DNA of 64,000 nt, from NCBI RefSeq assembly GCF_001005825.1, contig NZ_LBHV01000001.1, positions 1 to 64,000 on the forward strand, in the 5' to 3' direction. Shown piece after piece: positions 1 to 7,255 of the stretch. The notes under the pieces were generated by a model. The model did no database searches and was not told where the DNA came from. It worked only from the letters and a program-made list of their open reading frames with translations. A program made the position numbers and the translations under genes. Source of the DNA: Rhizobium sp. LC145 (GTDB taxonomy: Bacteria; Pseudomonadota; Alphaproteobacteria; Rhizobiales; Rhizobiaceae). Each line of letters starts with the position of its first letter. The first letter of the stretch is position 1.

Positions 1-1386
1 CAGTTCAACAACGACGTCAATCAGGTGCTGCGGAATGCTCAGGCGCTTTCGGAGTATATTCAACGGCTGGATAACCCGTCACTCGGCGCACTGGCATCGC
101 TGACGCCGGCAGAGAACACAGTCCCGGTGTTCACCGGGCCCGAAACGGCTGCCGCTTTGGTGGCGGTGGATTTCCTCGCCTTCCTCGGCTTCTCCAACTT
201 CATGGCGGGGCTGCGGGATAAGGCAGATGTAGCCGCGCTGCTGACGGCGCTGGAATTCTCCAACTTCATGGCGGGGTTGCGGACTGCCGCCAATCAGGCC
301 GACGCTCGAACTGCATTGGGTGCCCAGGCCGCGCTTGGATACACGCCTGTCAACAAGGCCGGCGATACGATGACCGGTGTTCTTACCGGTGTGGCCAGTT
401 CTGCAGCTTTTCCACCGTCATCTTTCCTTGTGCCGGCCTCCACTCACGCGACCTCCAGGCGAGCCAGCATTCAGATCGGCAGCTGGCAGTTAGTGCAGGA
501 TGTGGTTGGGAACGGGCCTACCGACTTCGCATTTTATAACGGATCGGTTGGTCACCGTCTAAGGATGTTTACAGGTGGCCAGGTATCCCTATTGGGGAAT
601 GCGTCGCCCGCGGGCTGGATGGACATCAGTTCAGCCGCAAACGCAACGCGCCTGTACATTTCTGGATATGGCATCAATCAGGGTTTCGGTATTGTCATGC
701 GATCTGGAGTCGCGGCAGGCGGCGGGTCGGTCGTATTTCAGAACTCAAGCGGGTCCAGTATTGGGACCATCAATCACACCAATACCGATACCACCTACGG
801 AACGACGTCCGATTACCGCCTAAAGACCAATGTCGAGCCTTTGGTGAGCTTCACCCTGGCTGGAGACCAGTTCGATCATCTCGATGATGCCGTCCTGCGC
901 GTCATGGCTATGCGCCCGGTGAATTTCACCTGGGCGGAGTATCCCGAGGCCGGCCTGCAAACGGGTTTCATCGCACATGAGCTACAGCAGGCAGCACCGC
1001 ATGCGGTGGGCGGCCAGAAAGATGCCAAGGAAGATATCGGCACGGCCACCATTCCCGAGAAGGTCATTCCCGCCCAAGTGATCCCCGGCGATACAGTCAC
1101 GGTCATTTACCCGGAGACCGGTGAACCGGTGGAGATACAGACGCCCGACCGTGAAGTTCCAGAGCAGATCATTCCCGCACAGGTCTTTGAGGACGTCCGC
1201 AATGGCGAGATCGAGGGCGCCGAGTGGGTGAAGACGGGAACACGACCGGTATACCAGGCTGTGGACCACGGCAGGTTGACGCCGGACCTCGTGGCAGCCG
1301 TCCAGAGCCTGACGCTCATGGTTTTGGAGCAGCAAGCGGAAATGAAGGCGATGGCGGAGCGTATCTCCGCGCTGGAGCTGGCATAA
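1..1386 (+). CDS. Phage tail fibre with C-terminal S74 peptidase (intramolecular chaperone) domain, 5' partial
   Basis: The reading frame is open from the first base, so the gene begins upstream of the window. The N-terminal part has a 22-residue repeat (SNFMAGLR twice) and collagen/fibre-like segments such as NKAGDTMTGVLTG, which are typical of tail fibres. Near base 808 the motif SDYRLKTNV appears. This is the signature of the Peptidase_S74 family, whose Ser and Lys perform autocleavage after the chaperone domain has helped the fibre trimerise. The C-terminus ends in a heptad-like helix, as usual for the released chaperone. An unusual Pro/Glu-rich insert with repeated VIPAQVIPG-type units lies between the motif and the terminal helix. 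Its role is probably host receptor binding of a prophage virion. The family call is confident; the phage type cannot be told. Confidence 0.85.
   Translation, partial: QFNNDVNQVLRNAQALSEYIQRLDNPSLGALASLTPAENTVPVFTGPETAAALVAVDFLAFLGFSNFMAGLRDKADVAALLTALEFSNFMAGLRTAANQADARTALGAQAALGYTPVNKAGDTMTGVLTGVASSAAFPPSSFLVPASTHATSRRASIQIGSWQLVQDVVGNGPTDFAFYNGSVGHRLRMFTGGQVSLLGNASPAGWMDISSAANATRLYISGYGINQGFGIVMRSGVAAGGGSVVFQNSSGSSIGTINHTNTDTTYGTTSDYRLKTNVEPLVSFTLAGDQFDHLDDAVLRVMAMRPVNFTWAEYPEAGLQTGFIAHELQQAAPHAVGGQKDAKEDIGTATIPEKVIPAQVIPGDTVTVIYPETGEPVEIQTPDREVPEQIIPAQVFEDVRNGEIEGAEWVKTGTRPVYQAVDHGRLTPDLVAAVQSLTLMVLEQQAEMKAMAERISALELA
190..276 (+). repeat. Two direct repeats within the tail fibre gene
   Basis: Positions 190-210 and 256-276 carry the same 21 bases, starting TTCTCCAACTTC. 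The offset is 66 bp, i.e. 22 codons, so the repeat is in frame and duplicates a fibre shaft unit. Such repeats are common in tail fibres and can change shaft length by recombination. Confidence 0.8.
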
Positions 1387-1510
1387 CGCCGCGATGGTGG
1401 CGCGAGGATCCAGGCTGACGTGAATCGAGGGTGATTGTTGATCGATTGACGTAATTATTGCTTCCCGCGAATGGCTTTCGTATAAGCCTCGTAGGATTGG
1501 GCGGGGAAAA

Positions 1511-2641
1511 ATGCCACGAATTCTTCATCTCGACGGCGTTCGAGGGCTTCTTGCTGCGAGCGTCATGTTAAGTCACGTAATTGGTGGCATCACCGGTTGG
1601 GCAGCGGATAGGCCGTTTTACGGTGCATTTTTAGCCGTTGATTTGTTCTTCGTTCTCTCGGGCTTCGTCCTGTCGAAGTTGCTGCTAGCCGAGAAGTATG
1701 GCTTCCGCGCGTTTTTCTGGATGCGCTTTTGGCGACTGTGGCCTCTGCATGTCGCGACCATCCTACTCTGCATCGTCGTCTATGAGTTAAACCGCTCGGT
1801 TGGACATTATGCGCCGCCGGACGTGATGTTCTCGGACATCCCGCTGATCCTGGAAAACGCGGCGTTCCTGATGACGTTGGGGATCGTGGATGTGGCGGTG
1901 ATTAATGATCCCTCTTGGTCGATCGGGATCGAATTTTGGCTTTCAGCGCTATTGTTGCCTCTTCTGATTAGAGGCAGTTTGGCTGTGTTGCTAGCAATCA
2001 TTGTGGCGGCTTACCTCTTCATCGCCATTCACGCGCATGGGCTTATGGCCATTGGTGCTGTGTACCCCTTCGTTAGCCTTGGGGTGCTGAAGGGGATTGC
2101 CGGGATGTCGCTTGGTGTAGCGATCTGCAAGGTCGAAGAGCCGCTGAACTCAAAGCTGGAAAACATGGACGTTCAGTGGTACGCCGCATTGATTTCCGTA
2201 TCGTTTGCATTCACTGCGGCCGCTATTGTCTGGCAGAATAATAGCCTGCTCAACTTCGCGGTAATCGTCGCTATCATCCCTGTCCTGGCCGCGAGATCGT
2301 TCTCAAGATTGAGGTCGATCAATGGCTTTTTGTCTTCCAAGCCGTTAGTTTGGCTCGGCACGATCAGCTTCTCACTCTACCTCGTCCACACACCAGTCTT
2401 AGTTCTTCTGGATGTACCGACTGTTGCAAGAAGTCTTGGCGGTGTGAATGCAGCGATTTTTCTTAGCGTCGCCTGCATTCTTGCCGGTGCTGCTGTCCAT
2501 TACTTCTTCGAGAAACCGGTAGCGCGGATAGTAAAGGGCTTTGGTCGAAAGGCCACTGGTGGGGACCTTATTGGGGCCGCAACGCGCCCAAGTCCGAAGG
2601 AAGGTGAGAGGCCTCTGGACCCAACACCGAGCAACGCCTGA
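1511..2641 (+). CDS. Acyltransferase 3 family membrane protein (OafA/YrhL-like)
   Basis: This is a 376-residue polytopic membrane protein. The opening LDGVRGLLAASVMLSHV is the family hallmark (the conserved His in the first helix), followed by FFWMRFWRLWPLH and DPSWSIGIEFW and about ten hydrophobic segments. Family members transfer O-acetyl or other acyl groups to surface polysaccharides at the inner membrane. It lies 125 bp after the tail fibre gene and is visibly more AT-rich than the core genes, suggesting cargo carried by the phage. A likely role is modification of the host O-antigen or exopolysaccharide that serves as phage receptor (seroconversion); this is inference from position. The ATG at 1511 is preceded by a GGGG ribosome-binding site. 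A short Gly/Pro-rich tail follows the last helix. Confidence 0.8.
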   Translation: MPRILHLDGVRGLLAASVMLSHVIGGITGWAADRPFYGAFLAVDLFFVLSGFVLSKLLLAEKYGFRAFFWMRFWRLWPLHVATILLCIVVYELNRSVGHYAPPDVMFSDIPLILENAAFLMTLGIVDVAVINDPSWSIGIEFWLSALLLPLLIRGSLAVLLAIIVAAYLFIAIHAHGLMAIGAVYPFVSLGVLKGIAGMSLGVAICKVEEPLNSKLENMDVQWYAALISVSFAFTAAAIVWQNNSLLNFAVIVAIIPVLAARSFSRLRSINGFLSSKPLVWLGTISFSLYLVHTPVLVLLDVPTVARSLGGVNAAIFLSVACILAGAAVHYFFEKPVARIVKGFGRKATGGDLIGAATRPSPKEGERPLDPTPSNA

Positions 2642-2668
2642 AATTCGCAATCTCTTAGATGAGTATTC

Positions 2669-3055
2669 GGCCGGCGCACCCCAAGACTGTGCACCGGCCA
2701 GCGGCTGGCTGCTGAAGGAGCGCCTTGCCGCACTCCTTATGTGGCCCTTTGAAGATGCTCGATCAAGGCAAGCATAGGACCGGCAGTTCGCGCTCCTGCC
2801 GGTCCTACGGTCGCGGGGAGGTCAATCGGCATTCGGCCGCGACCTTCACCAAACTCTCATGAATGGGCGGTGTTCCCGCGTCGTAGGGGTAGAGCATAGC
2901 GCCGGCAAGTTTGGACTCTTGCCGGCGCTATGGTCGCGGTGCTCCCAGGAGAATGAGCACGCGCGACTTGGGGCCGAAAATACGGAGCATGAACCGTTAC
3001 CTCGGCCCTAATCGCCATAAGACCGGCGACATGCCACGATCGCCGCCCCTATGGC
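2669..3055. repeat. Array of six stem-loops in a gene-free stretch
   Basis: The 418-bp stretch between the acyltransferase and the DUF1236 gene has no convincing gene but is full of inverted repeats. These are: 2669-2699 (GGCCGG/CCGGCC plus GCAC/GTGC), 2775-2807 (TAGGACCGGCAG with its exact complement, 12 bp), 2809-2844 (GGTCGCGG/CCGCGACC), 2897-2930 (TAGCGCCGGCAA with its exact complement, 12 bp), 2932-2967 (TCGCGGTGCTC with one imperfection) and 3014-3055 (GCCATA/TATGGC around CGGCGA/TCGCCG). The pairs 2775-2844 and 2897-2967 look like two diverged copies of one double-hairpin unit about 122 bp apart, each starting with GCATAG and having GGTCGCGG at the start of the second hairpin. There are no strong T-tracts, so simple terminators are unlikely. 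Function unknown. Confidence 0.7.
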
Positions 3056-3060
3056 TTAGA

Positions 3061-3459
3061 TCAGTCTAGAACCTGCACGACTGTCCTGGATTTCGGCTCC
3101 ACGATTATGCGGCGTTCATTGACGACCGTATAAGCGTAATCGGGGTTTTGAGGCACAGGGGTCAAAACTACGGTTTCAGGTACCGGCTTGCCGACCACGA
3201 TCTCCTGTTCCACCACAATCGGCTGCGCTGGCATCGGTGCTTCTTCGACATACGTTACCACTTCCCGCGGCGGCGGATCGATGGCCCCGCCGGCTACACC
3301 GCCCACCACGGCACCAATACCTGCGCCGACTGGGCCGCCTACGATTGCGCCAGTGGCGGCGCCGCCTACCATGCCAGTGGCTGCACCCTTACCCTCTTGG
3401 GCAACGGCTGTGCCGGCAAATAGGATTGCGGCAGTTGATAGAATACATGTCCATTTCAT
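3061..3459 (-). CDS. DUF1236-type secreted protein with glycine-zipper segment
   Basis: A 132-residue protein with a signal peptide (MKWTCILSTAAILFAGTAVA, cleavage after about residue 20). A glycine-zipper stretch (repeated GGAATGAIVGG-like motif) spans roughly residues 26-60, a Pro/Val/Glu-rich linker follows, and the C-terminal motif YAYTVVNERRIIVEP is typical of DUF1236, a family found mostly in Rhizobiales. Glycine zippers insert in or span membranes, so an envelope location is likely. The exact function is unknown. It is transcribed against the flanking phage genes and may be a host-type gene or a moron. A purine-rich GAGAGGAGAA ribosome-binding site precedes the ATG. Confidence 0.75.
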   Translation of the reverse strand: MKWTCILSTAAILFAGTAVAQEGKGAATGMVGGAATGAIVGGPVGAGIGAVVGGVAGGAIDPPPREVVTYVEEAPMPAQPIVVEQEIVVGKPVPETVVLTPVPQNPDYAYTVVNERRIIVEPKSRTVVQVLD

Positions 3460-4080
3460 TGGTGTTCTCCTCTCTGTTACGTCGTGCTCACAACAGGCCG
3501 GAAGTCAAATAGGTTCCCGGATGGGGCTTTAGTCCTAAGCAACTCGAATAAAAGGAGGAGGTATTCTTCGGCAGGGTCGGTTCCGTGGTTGGAATGCATG
3601 CTAATAAGCATAGGCCGGAAACCGCTAGCCTCGCGCCGGCGCGAGGAAAGAGGCCCGACATAGCCTGACGGAACCATGTCGAGCCCCGCCGCTAGGGAGT
3701 GGGAAGCTCTTCGCGGCGGCTCATTCTACACGCTGTCCTGACCGAAAAACCCCTAGAAATGGGGGAGGAAAGGAGAGGCCCGAACTGTTCAGGCGTTGTC
3801 CGGGCCCCTCACGCCGCAGCGGGTCGGGGAGACTTCCACGGCAAATTCTGCCGTAGAGCGGCAACCGCTTCCAAGCAATCTGTTCTTCTGGATCAGGTAA
3901 ATATCAAATGAAGGAGGCCTGGTGGCTGCTACTCCACCAGGCCTTTGTGCTGCGAATTGTATTATTTCGGGGTGACGGGGATCCGCAGCCTCGCACCGCC
4001 GCTGGAGGTCTCTGGCGGGTGCGATGGCAGGTTAACCACGCATCCCCCCTAACGGTTCCCTTCAACATCGGAGAAAAATC
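3460..4080. other. Gene-poor stretch upstream of the phage lysozyme
   Basis: About 620 bp without a convincing coding region. Visible are a perfect 18-bp palindrome at 3629-3646 (CCTCGCGCC followed by its complement), an imperfect GC-rich inverted repeat near 3776-3810, and a strong hairpin at 3915-3944. The first 100 bp or so are the divergent promoter region of the DUF1236 gene. The arrangement would suit a regulatory leader or a small RNA ahead of the lysis genes, but no known RNA family was recognised. Confidence 0.4.
3915..3946 (+). terminator. Strong hairpin, possible terminator upstream of lysozyme gene
   Basis: AGGCCTGGTGG pairs perfectly with CCACCAGGCCT across an 8-base loop and is followed by TTTGTG. 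An 11-bp GC-rich stem with a short T-run on the plus strand looks like an intrinsic terminator. It ends about 135 bp before the lysozyme start, so it would end an upstream transcript or act as an attenuator for the lysis operon. Confidence 0.5.
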
Positions 4081-4764
4081 ATGACACGACGCATCAACGC
4101 GGCGGGGCTTTCGCACGTCAAGCAGTGGGAAGGCCTCAAGACCCGCGCCTATCGAGACGTGGCCGGTATTCTGACGATCGGCTACGGCCACACCTCCGCC
4201 GCCGGCGCGCCCATGGTCACGGAAAGCATGAAGATCACTGAGGCTCAGGCCGAGGAAATCCTAAGCCGCGATCTCCGGAAGTTTGAGGAGCGCGTCGAGC
4301 GCTTCGTGAAGGTGCCGCTGACCGACAATCAGTTCGCGGTGCTGGTCTCCTTCGATTTCAACACCGGCAAGCTCGACAAGTCCACGCTGCTCAAGAAGCT
4401 CAACAAGGGCGACTATGACGCCGTTCCGGTCGAGTTGATGAAGTGGGTTCACGCTGGTGGCAAGAAGGTGAAGGGTCTCGTCAATCGCCGTGCTGCCGAG
4501 GCTGGCCTGTGGGCAAAGGGCGAGTTCGTCTCGAGCAACACTGTCGAAGCGAAGACGAAGGCTCCCGCGACCGATGTTGCCGTGGTCGGCGGTACCGGTG
4601 CGGCGGGGGGTGGGGGGGCCATCGGCCCCGCTCTTCCCGAGATCGTGGGTGTGGGCAGCGGCCAACAGGACGAGCTTTCGAGCGGCGATTGGACCCGGAT
4701 TGCCATTGCCGTGATAATTGTTGTTTTGACCCTCTATGGCATCTATCGGAAGGTGAGGGCGTGA
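4081..4764 (+). CDS. Phage endolysin, GH24 lysozyme with C-terminal membrane anchor
   Basis: A 227-residue muramidase of the T4-lysozyme/lambdoid GH24 family. The N-terminus WEGLKTRAYRDVAGILTIGYGHT contains the catalytic Glu (W-E-G) and the usual downstream D and T/Y residues, and NQFAVLVSFDFNTG follows as expected. The enzyme hydrolyses the MurNAc-GlcNAc bond of peptidoglycan at the end of the lytic cycle. After about residue 155 there is a Gly-rich linker (GGTGAAGGGGAIGP) and then a single C-terminal hydrophobic helix (IAIAVIIVVLTLYGIY). The protein is therefore probably a tail-anchored endolysin, which is unusual compared with soluble or N-terminal SAR endolysins. The stop codon overlaps the start of the next gene (ATGA). 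Confidence 0.85.
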   Translation: MTRRINAAGLSHVKQWEGLKTRAYRDVAGILTIGYGHTSAAGAPMVTESMKITEAQAEEILSRDLRKFEERVERFVKVPLTDNQFAVLVSFDFNTGKLDKSTLLKKLNKGDYDAVPVELMKWVHAGGKKVKGLVNRRAAEAGLWAKGEFVSSNTVEAKTKAPATDVAVVGGTGAAGGGGAIGPALPEIVGVGSGQQDELSSGDWTRIAIAVIIVVLTLYGIYRKVRA

Positions 4765-5000
4765 TGACTTCTACGCCCCGCATTCTCGGTGCCTTCGGTA
4801 TCCTCCTCATCCTCGTGCTCATCGGCGGCTGGTTCTGGAAACAAGCCGGTGACGAGGCTCGTCTATCGATCGAAAGGCATAACAATGAAGCAGGTGATGC
4901 TTCGGATCGGGCTCGTAGCGATTTTGACGTTTGTCCTCACGGCTTGTGGGACTTCGGCGCCGAAAAGTGTGTCGGGGCTGCGGCGGGTGGTGGGGACTGA
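4764..5000 (+). CDS. Small inner-membrane protein of the lysis cassette (candidate i-spanin)
   Basis: A 78-residue protein whose ATG overlaps the lysozyme stop. Residues 8-26 form one transmembrane helix, followed by a short charged helix (DEARLSIERHNNEAGD) and a C-terminal segment with two cysteines in CPHGLWDFGAEKC. Position directly after the endolysin and overlap with a downstream lipoprotein gene in another frame match the Rz/Rz1 spanin layout. It is shorter than usual Rz proteins and lacks a long coiled coil, so the two cysteines might serve disulfide linkage instead. No family was recognised with certainty. Confidence 0.6.
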   Translation: MTSTPRILGAFGILLILVLIGGWFWKQAGDEARLSIERHNNEAGDASDRARSDFDVCPHGLWDFGAEKCVGAAAGGGD

Positions 5001-5133
5001 CCTCATCGGGGCTCGTGGAGCCACGCCAGCCGATCAGCGAAAGATTGACCGGACGGTGGTCGGGATCTGCTCTGCTGACCTTTGGAGCCGGGAAGAATGC
5101 GCGCGGCACGGGGCAGAAGCCAAAGGCGCCTAG
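4885..5133 (+). CDS. Small lipoprotein overlapping the preceding gene (candidate o-spanin, Rz1-like)
   Basis: An 82-residue reading frame starting with MKQVMLRIGLVAILTFVLTACG, a textbook lipoprotein signal with lipobox LTAC at about residues 18-21. It lies in the +1 frame relative to the preceding gene and overlaps it over 4885-5000, extending 133 bp beyond. Lipoproteins nested in or overlapping a small membrane protein gene next to an endolysin are typical outer-membrane spanins, which fuse inner and outer membrane at lysis. The mature part is charged and not proline-rich as in lambda Rz1. A longer in-frame start at 4789 would hide the signal, so 4885 was chosen. Confidence 0.65.
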   Translation: MKQVMLRIGLVAILTFVLTACGTSAPKSVSGLRRVVGTDLIGARGATPADQRKIDRTVVGICSADLWSREECARHGAEAKGA

Positions 5134-5333
5134 CTTACCGTCTTTCCGGGCGATCGGGTCACGGATCGCATCACTCGACTGAGTTCAGGCTCACGCTCTT
5201 CACCTTCATCCGGATTGCAAACGGGGCAGGGCATCCCGGCCCCGCCGCAATGGCAGGCCTTTGGGCCAGCCCAAGGCCGGTTCGGGTGAGCCTCACATAT
5301 CCAACCGGTATCGTCGCACTTCTCGCATCGCAT
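5130..5333 (-). CDS. Small cysteine-rich zinc-ribbon-like protein
   Basis: A 67-residue protein beginning MRCEKCDDTGWICEAH, then KACHCGG and PCPVCNPDEG. Three Cys-rich knuckles (CxxC, CxC, CxxC) resemble DnaJ-type or rubredoxin-like zinc fingers. Small proteins of this type recur in rhizobial genomes and phages; the function is unknown. It runs on the minus strand within the lysis region and overlaps the lipoprotein gene's 3' end by 4 bp. The ATG at 5333 was preferred over an upstream start because the knuckle begins right there. Confidence 0.6.
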   Translation of the reverse strand: MRCEKCDDTGWICEAHPNRPWAGPKACHCGGAGMPCPVCNPDEGEEREPELSRVMRSVTRSPGKTVS

Positions 5334-5446
5334 ATCGGCACCAATCCCGCTTTCGGTCGATCTTACCACAGGCCGAGGGCGCATGAACTCTATACCACAA
5401 CACGCATCATATGAGGGCCGGGGAATTGACGAGCAAGGATACGGAC

Positions 5447-5812
5447 ATGGTCACGGTACCAACTCCCACCTGGAAGTTCGAATGGAACCTGAACACTCTG
5501 GTGAGCCTGATTGGCTTCATCGGGATTTTCTTCGCCTGGGGCGCCACCTGGAACCAGGTGCAATCCGAGATGCGGGCGAACTCTGCGGCGATCGAGCGGC
5601 TCGACAAGAGGCTCACCGCGGCGGAGGTCGCTCTCCGTACACTCGATACTCAGGAAATCCGGATCGCTGCTGTCGAGAAGCAGGCGAGCGAGGCAGCCGT
5701 TTCCATGCGCTCGCTTGAAAGCACGCTCAATACCCTGGGTTCCGATATCAGGGTGGTGCGCGAAATCCTGCAGAGGATCGAAGGTGACCGGCCTTCATTG
5801 CCTGCACGCTGA
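5447..5812 (+). CDS. Membrane-anchored coiled-coil protein
   Basis: About 121 residues. One transmembrane helix (SLIGFIGIFFAWGATW) lies near residues 17-34, followed by a long helical stretch with heptad hydrophobics (IERLDKRLTAAEVALRTL and on to ILQRIEG). The start at 5447 has AAGGA seven bases upstream; an in-frame ATG at 5411 has none. It lies at the end of the phage lysis region and resembles phage proteins with one helix plus a coiled coil (holin-like or XhlA-like helpers). This is a structural reading, not a family match. Confidence 0.6.
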   Translation: MVTVPTPTWKFEWNLNTLVSLIGFIGIFFAWGATWNQVQSEMRANSAAIERLDKRLTAAEVALRTLDTQEIRIAAVEKQASEAAVSMRSLESTLNTLGSDIRVVREILQRIEGDRPSLPAR

Positions 5813-5870
5813 GAATTGCGGGACTTCTCATGGGGCGATAAGCTGCAGGTGGGCAATGCGGCAGCGCGGG

Positions 5871-6083
5871 CTAGTGTTTGAAATCATGCTTCCGAAGATG
5901 AACGGATGCGAACAGAAGGTCGTCGGCACATTCCGCAATTGCTGAAAGGACTTCTTCTTCGTTCCAGCCCGCCTCTACAGCAGCAGTGACCAAGTCTTTG
6001 ATTGGCTTCTCGACCACCGATCTGCATTGCAGCAGTCGGGTTCCGTCAGTGGTTTCGACTGTTGGTGACGGGAAGCGAGGCAT
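5871..6083 (-). CDS. Small conserved protein, paralogue of the one at 11408-11644
   Basis: 70 residues, soluble, acidic, predicted helical. The core CRSVVEKPIKDLVTAAVEAG continues with WNEEEVLSAIAECADDLLFA. It matches residue by residue the core of the protein at 11408-11644 (CQMAVEIPLQELIEDAVKAG, then WEETEVLTAIIEVADNLMLA). Both start with a PSPT-type segment and both are minus-strand singletons in accessory DNA. The function is unknown. The ATG has GGAAAT upstream. Confidence 0.6.
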   Translation of the reverse strand: MPRFPSPTVETTDGTRLLQCRSVVEKPIKDLVTAAVEAGWNEEEVLSAIAECADDLLFASVHLRKHDFKH

Positions 6084-6259
6084 TTCCTTCTAAGTAGAGC
6101 ATGTTTGTTCTTAGACAAGATTTGTACTTGTCCCGCACCATTCTTTATTCAGACGCTCTTTCGCGCATTTCTCTTGATCTCATCCCACTGCGGATAGTGC
6201 TCATAGCACCACCATGTGACCGGCTCCGCATAGACGGCTGCTGCCAGTATTCATAGCTT

Positions 6260-6274
6260 GACGTTATAAACGTC
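6260..6274. promoter_or_regulatory. Palindrome upstream of the LysR gene
   Basis: GACGTT-ATA-AACGTC is a perfect 6-bp inverted repeat with a 3-bp spacer, 79 bp before the LysR start. It is in the right place for an operator controlling the regulator or a lost divergent target, but its length does not match the classical T-N11-A LysR site exactly. Confidence 0.35.
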
Positions 6275-6352
6275 TTCTAGATTGATCTGGCTGGAAAACC
6301 AACGGATGATCTGCCCCTCAAGCGAATCCTTGCATCAGTTGGAGAGGACAGG

Positions 6353-7255
6353 ATGGAACTGCGCCACATGAGATGCTTTGCCACGCTGGCCGAGGAACTT
6401 CATTTCGGTCGCGCGGCTGCGGCGCTGTCCATGGCGCAGCCCGCCCTCAGCGTGCAGATCCAGACGCTGGAAAAGGAGCTTGGGGTTCAGCTTCTCACCC
6501 GCTCCACCCGTCGCGTTCAATTGACCAAGGCCGGCGAAATTTTCTACGAGCGGTGTATCCGTATTCTGCGAGAGGTCGAAAACAGTTCCGCGGTCGTCAG
6601 GGCTGTTGCAGGCAAGAATGTCGACCGGATCACGATCGGAACCATATACCCGGCAACCTTCGGTGTCCTGCCACTCTTTCTCAGCAAGATCGGCAAGAGA
6701 TTTCCTGATATCGAGATTCACATCAGCAGCGGCTCCACCGATGCGATCGTCCGCGATCTGGAAAAGGGCCGCATCAATCTCGGTTTCATCCGGCCATTCG
6801 AGAACATCGGATCGCTGCGTTGGCAGAAGATCGCCAATGAGCGTTATCTCTTGGCGGTGCCCACTGAAAGCCCGCTGGCGACGGCGCAAACAATTACCAT
6901 GAGCGATCTGAAACGCGAGCGGATCATCTCCTTTTCTCGCTCAAACCTCTCTTATACGGAAAAGTACTTCTCCGAGCAGTTCAGAAAACACGACCTTGTC
7001 GATCATGTCGCCTATAGCTGCGGCGACACCCTCTCCATGGTTTCGCTCGTTGCCGCAGGGCTTGGCGTCGGTTTCGTTCCCGAATGGACGCAGGATCTGC
7101 CTCATCGGTCGTTTTGCCTTCGGGAAGTGAAGGGAGTGGATTTTACGATCGGCATGGGGCTCGCCTGGAGCAAGGAAGACCCCACCGCGAACCGCGATGA
7201 GATCGTGGAGATCGTCCGCTCGCTTGCAACAGCCTCGCGACCACTACGTTCCTGA
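6353..7255 (+). CDS. LysR-family transcriptional regulator
   Basis: 300 residues, the normal LysR length. The winged helix-turn-helix covers about residues 1-60 (MELRHMRCFATLAEELHFGR, then QPALSVQIQTLEKELGVQLL and TRSTRRVQLTKAGEIFYERC). The periplasmic-binding-like effector domain follows from about residue 90 (ITIGTIYPATFGVLPLFL). An aromatic-compound type sensor (BenM/CatM-like) is plausible but cannot be shown. LysR genes usually sit beside a divergent target operon; here upstream is phage DNA, so its target has probably been lost or lies elsewhere. Its 3' end overlaps the convergent MarR-like gene by 12 bp. The ribosome-binding site is GAGAGGACAGG. Confidence 0.9.
   Translation: MELRHMRCFATLAEELHFGRAAAALSMAQPALSVQIQTLEKELGVQLLTRSTRRVQLTKAGEIFYERCIRILREVENSSAVVRAVAGKNVDRITIGTIYPATFGVLPLFLSKIGKRFPDIEIHISSGSTDAIVRDLEKGRINLGFIRPFENIGSLRWQKIANERYLLAVPTESPLATAQTITMSDLKRERIISFSRSNLSYTEKYFSEQFRKHDLVDHVAYSCGDTLSMVSLVAAGLGVGFVPEWTQDLPHRSFCLREVKGVDFTIGMGLAWSKEDPTANRDEIVEIVRSLATASRPLRS

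Noticed and set aside
2541..2777. A 78-codon plus-strand reading frame overlapping the acyltransferase 3' end
   Set aside because: It overlaps the acyltransferase in another frame, has no ribosome-binding site, no recognisable motifs and runs into the stem-loop array.
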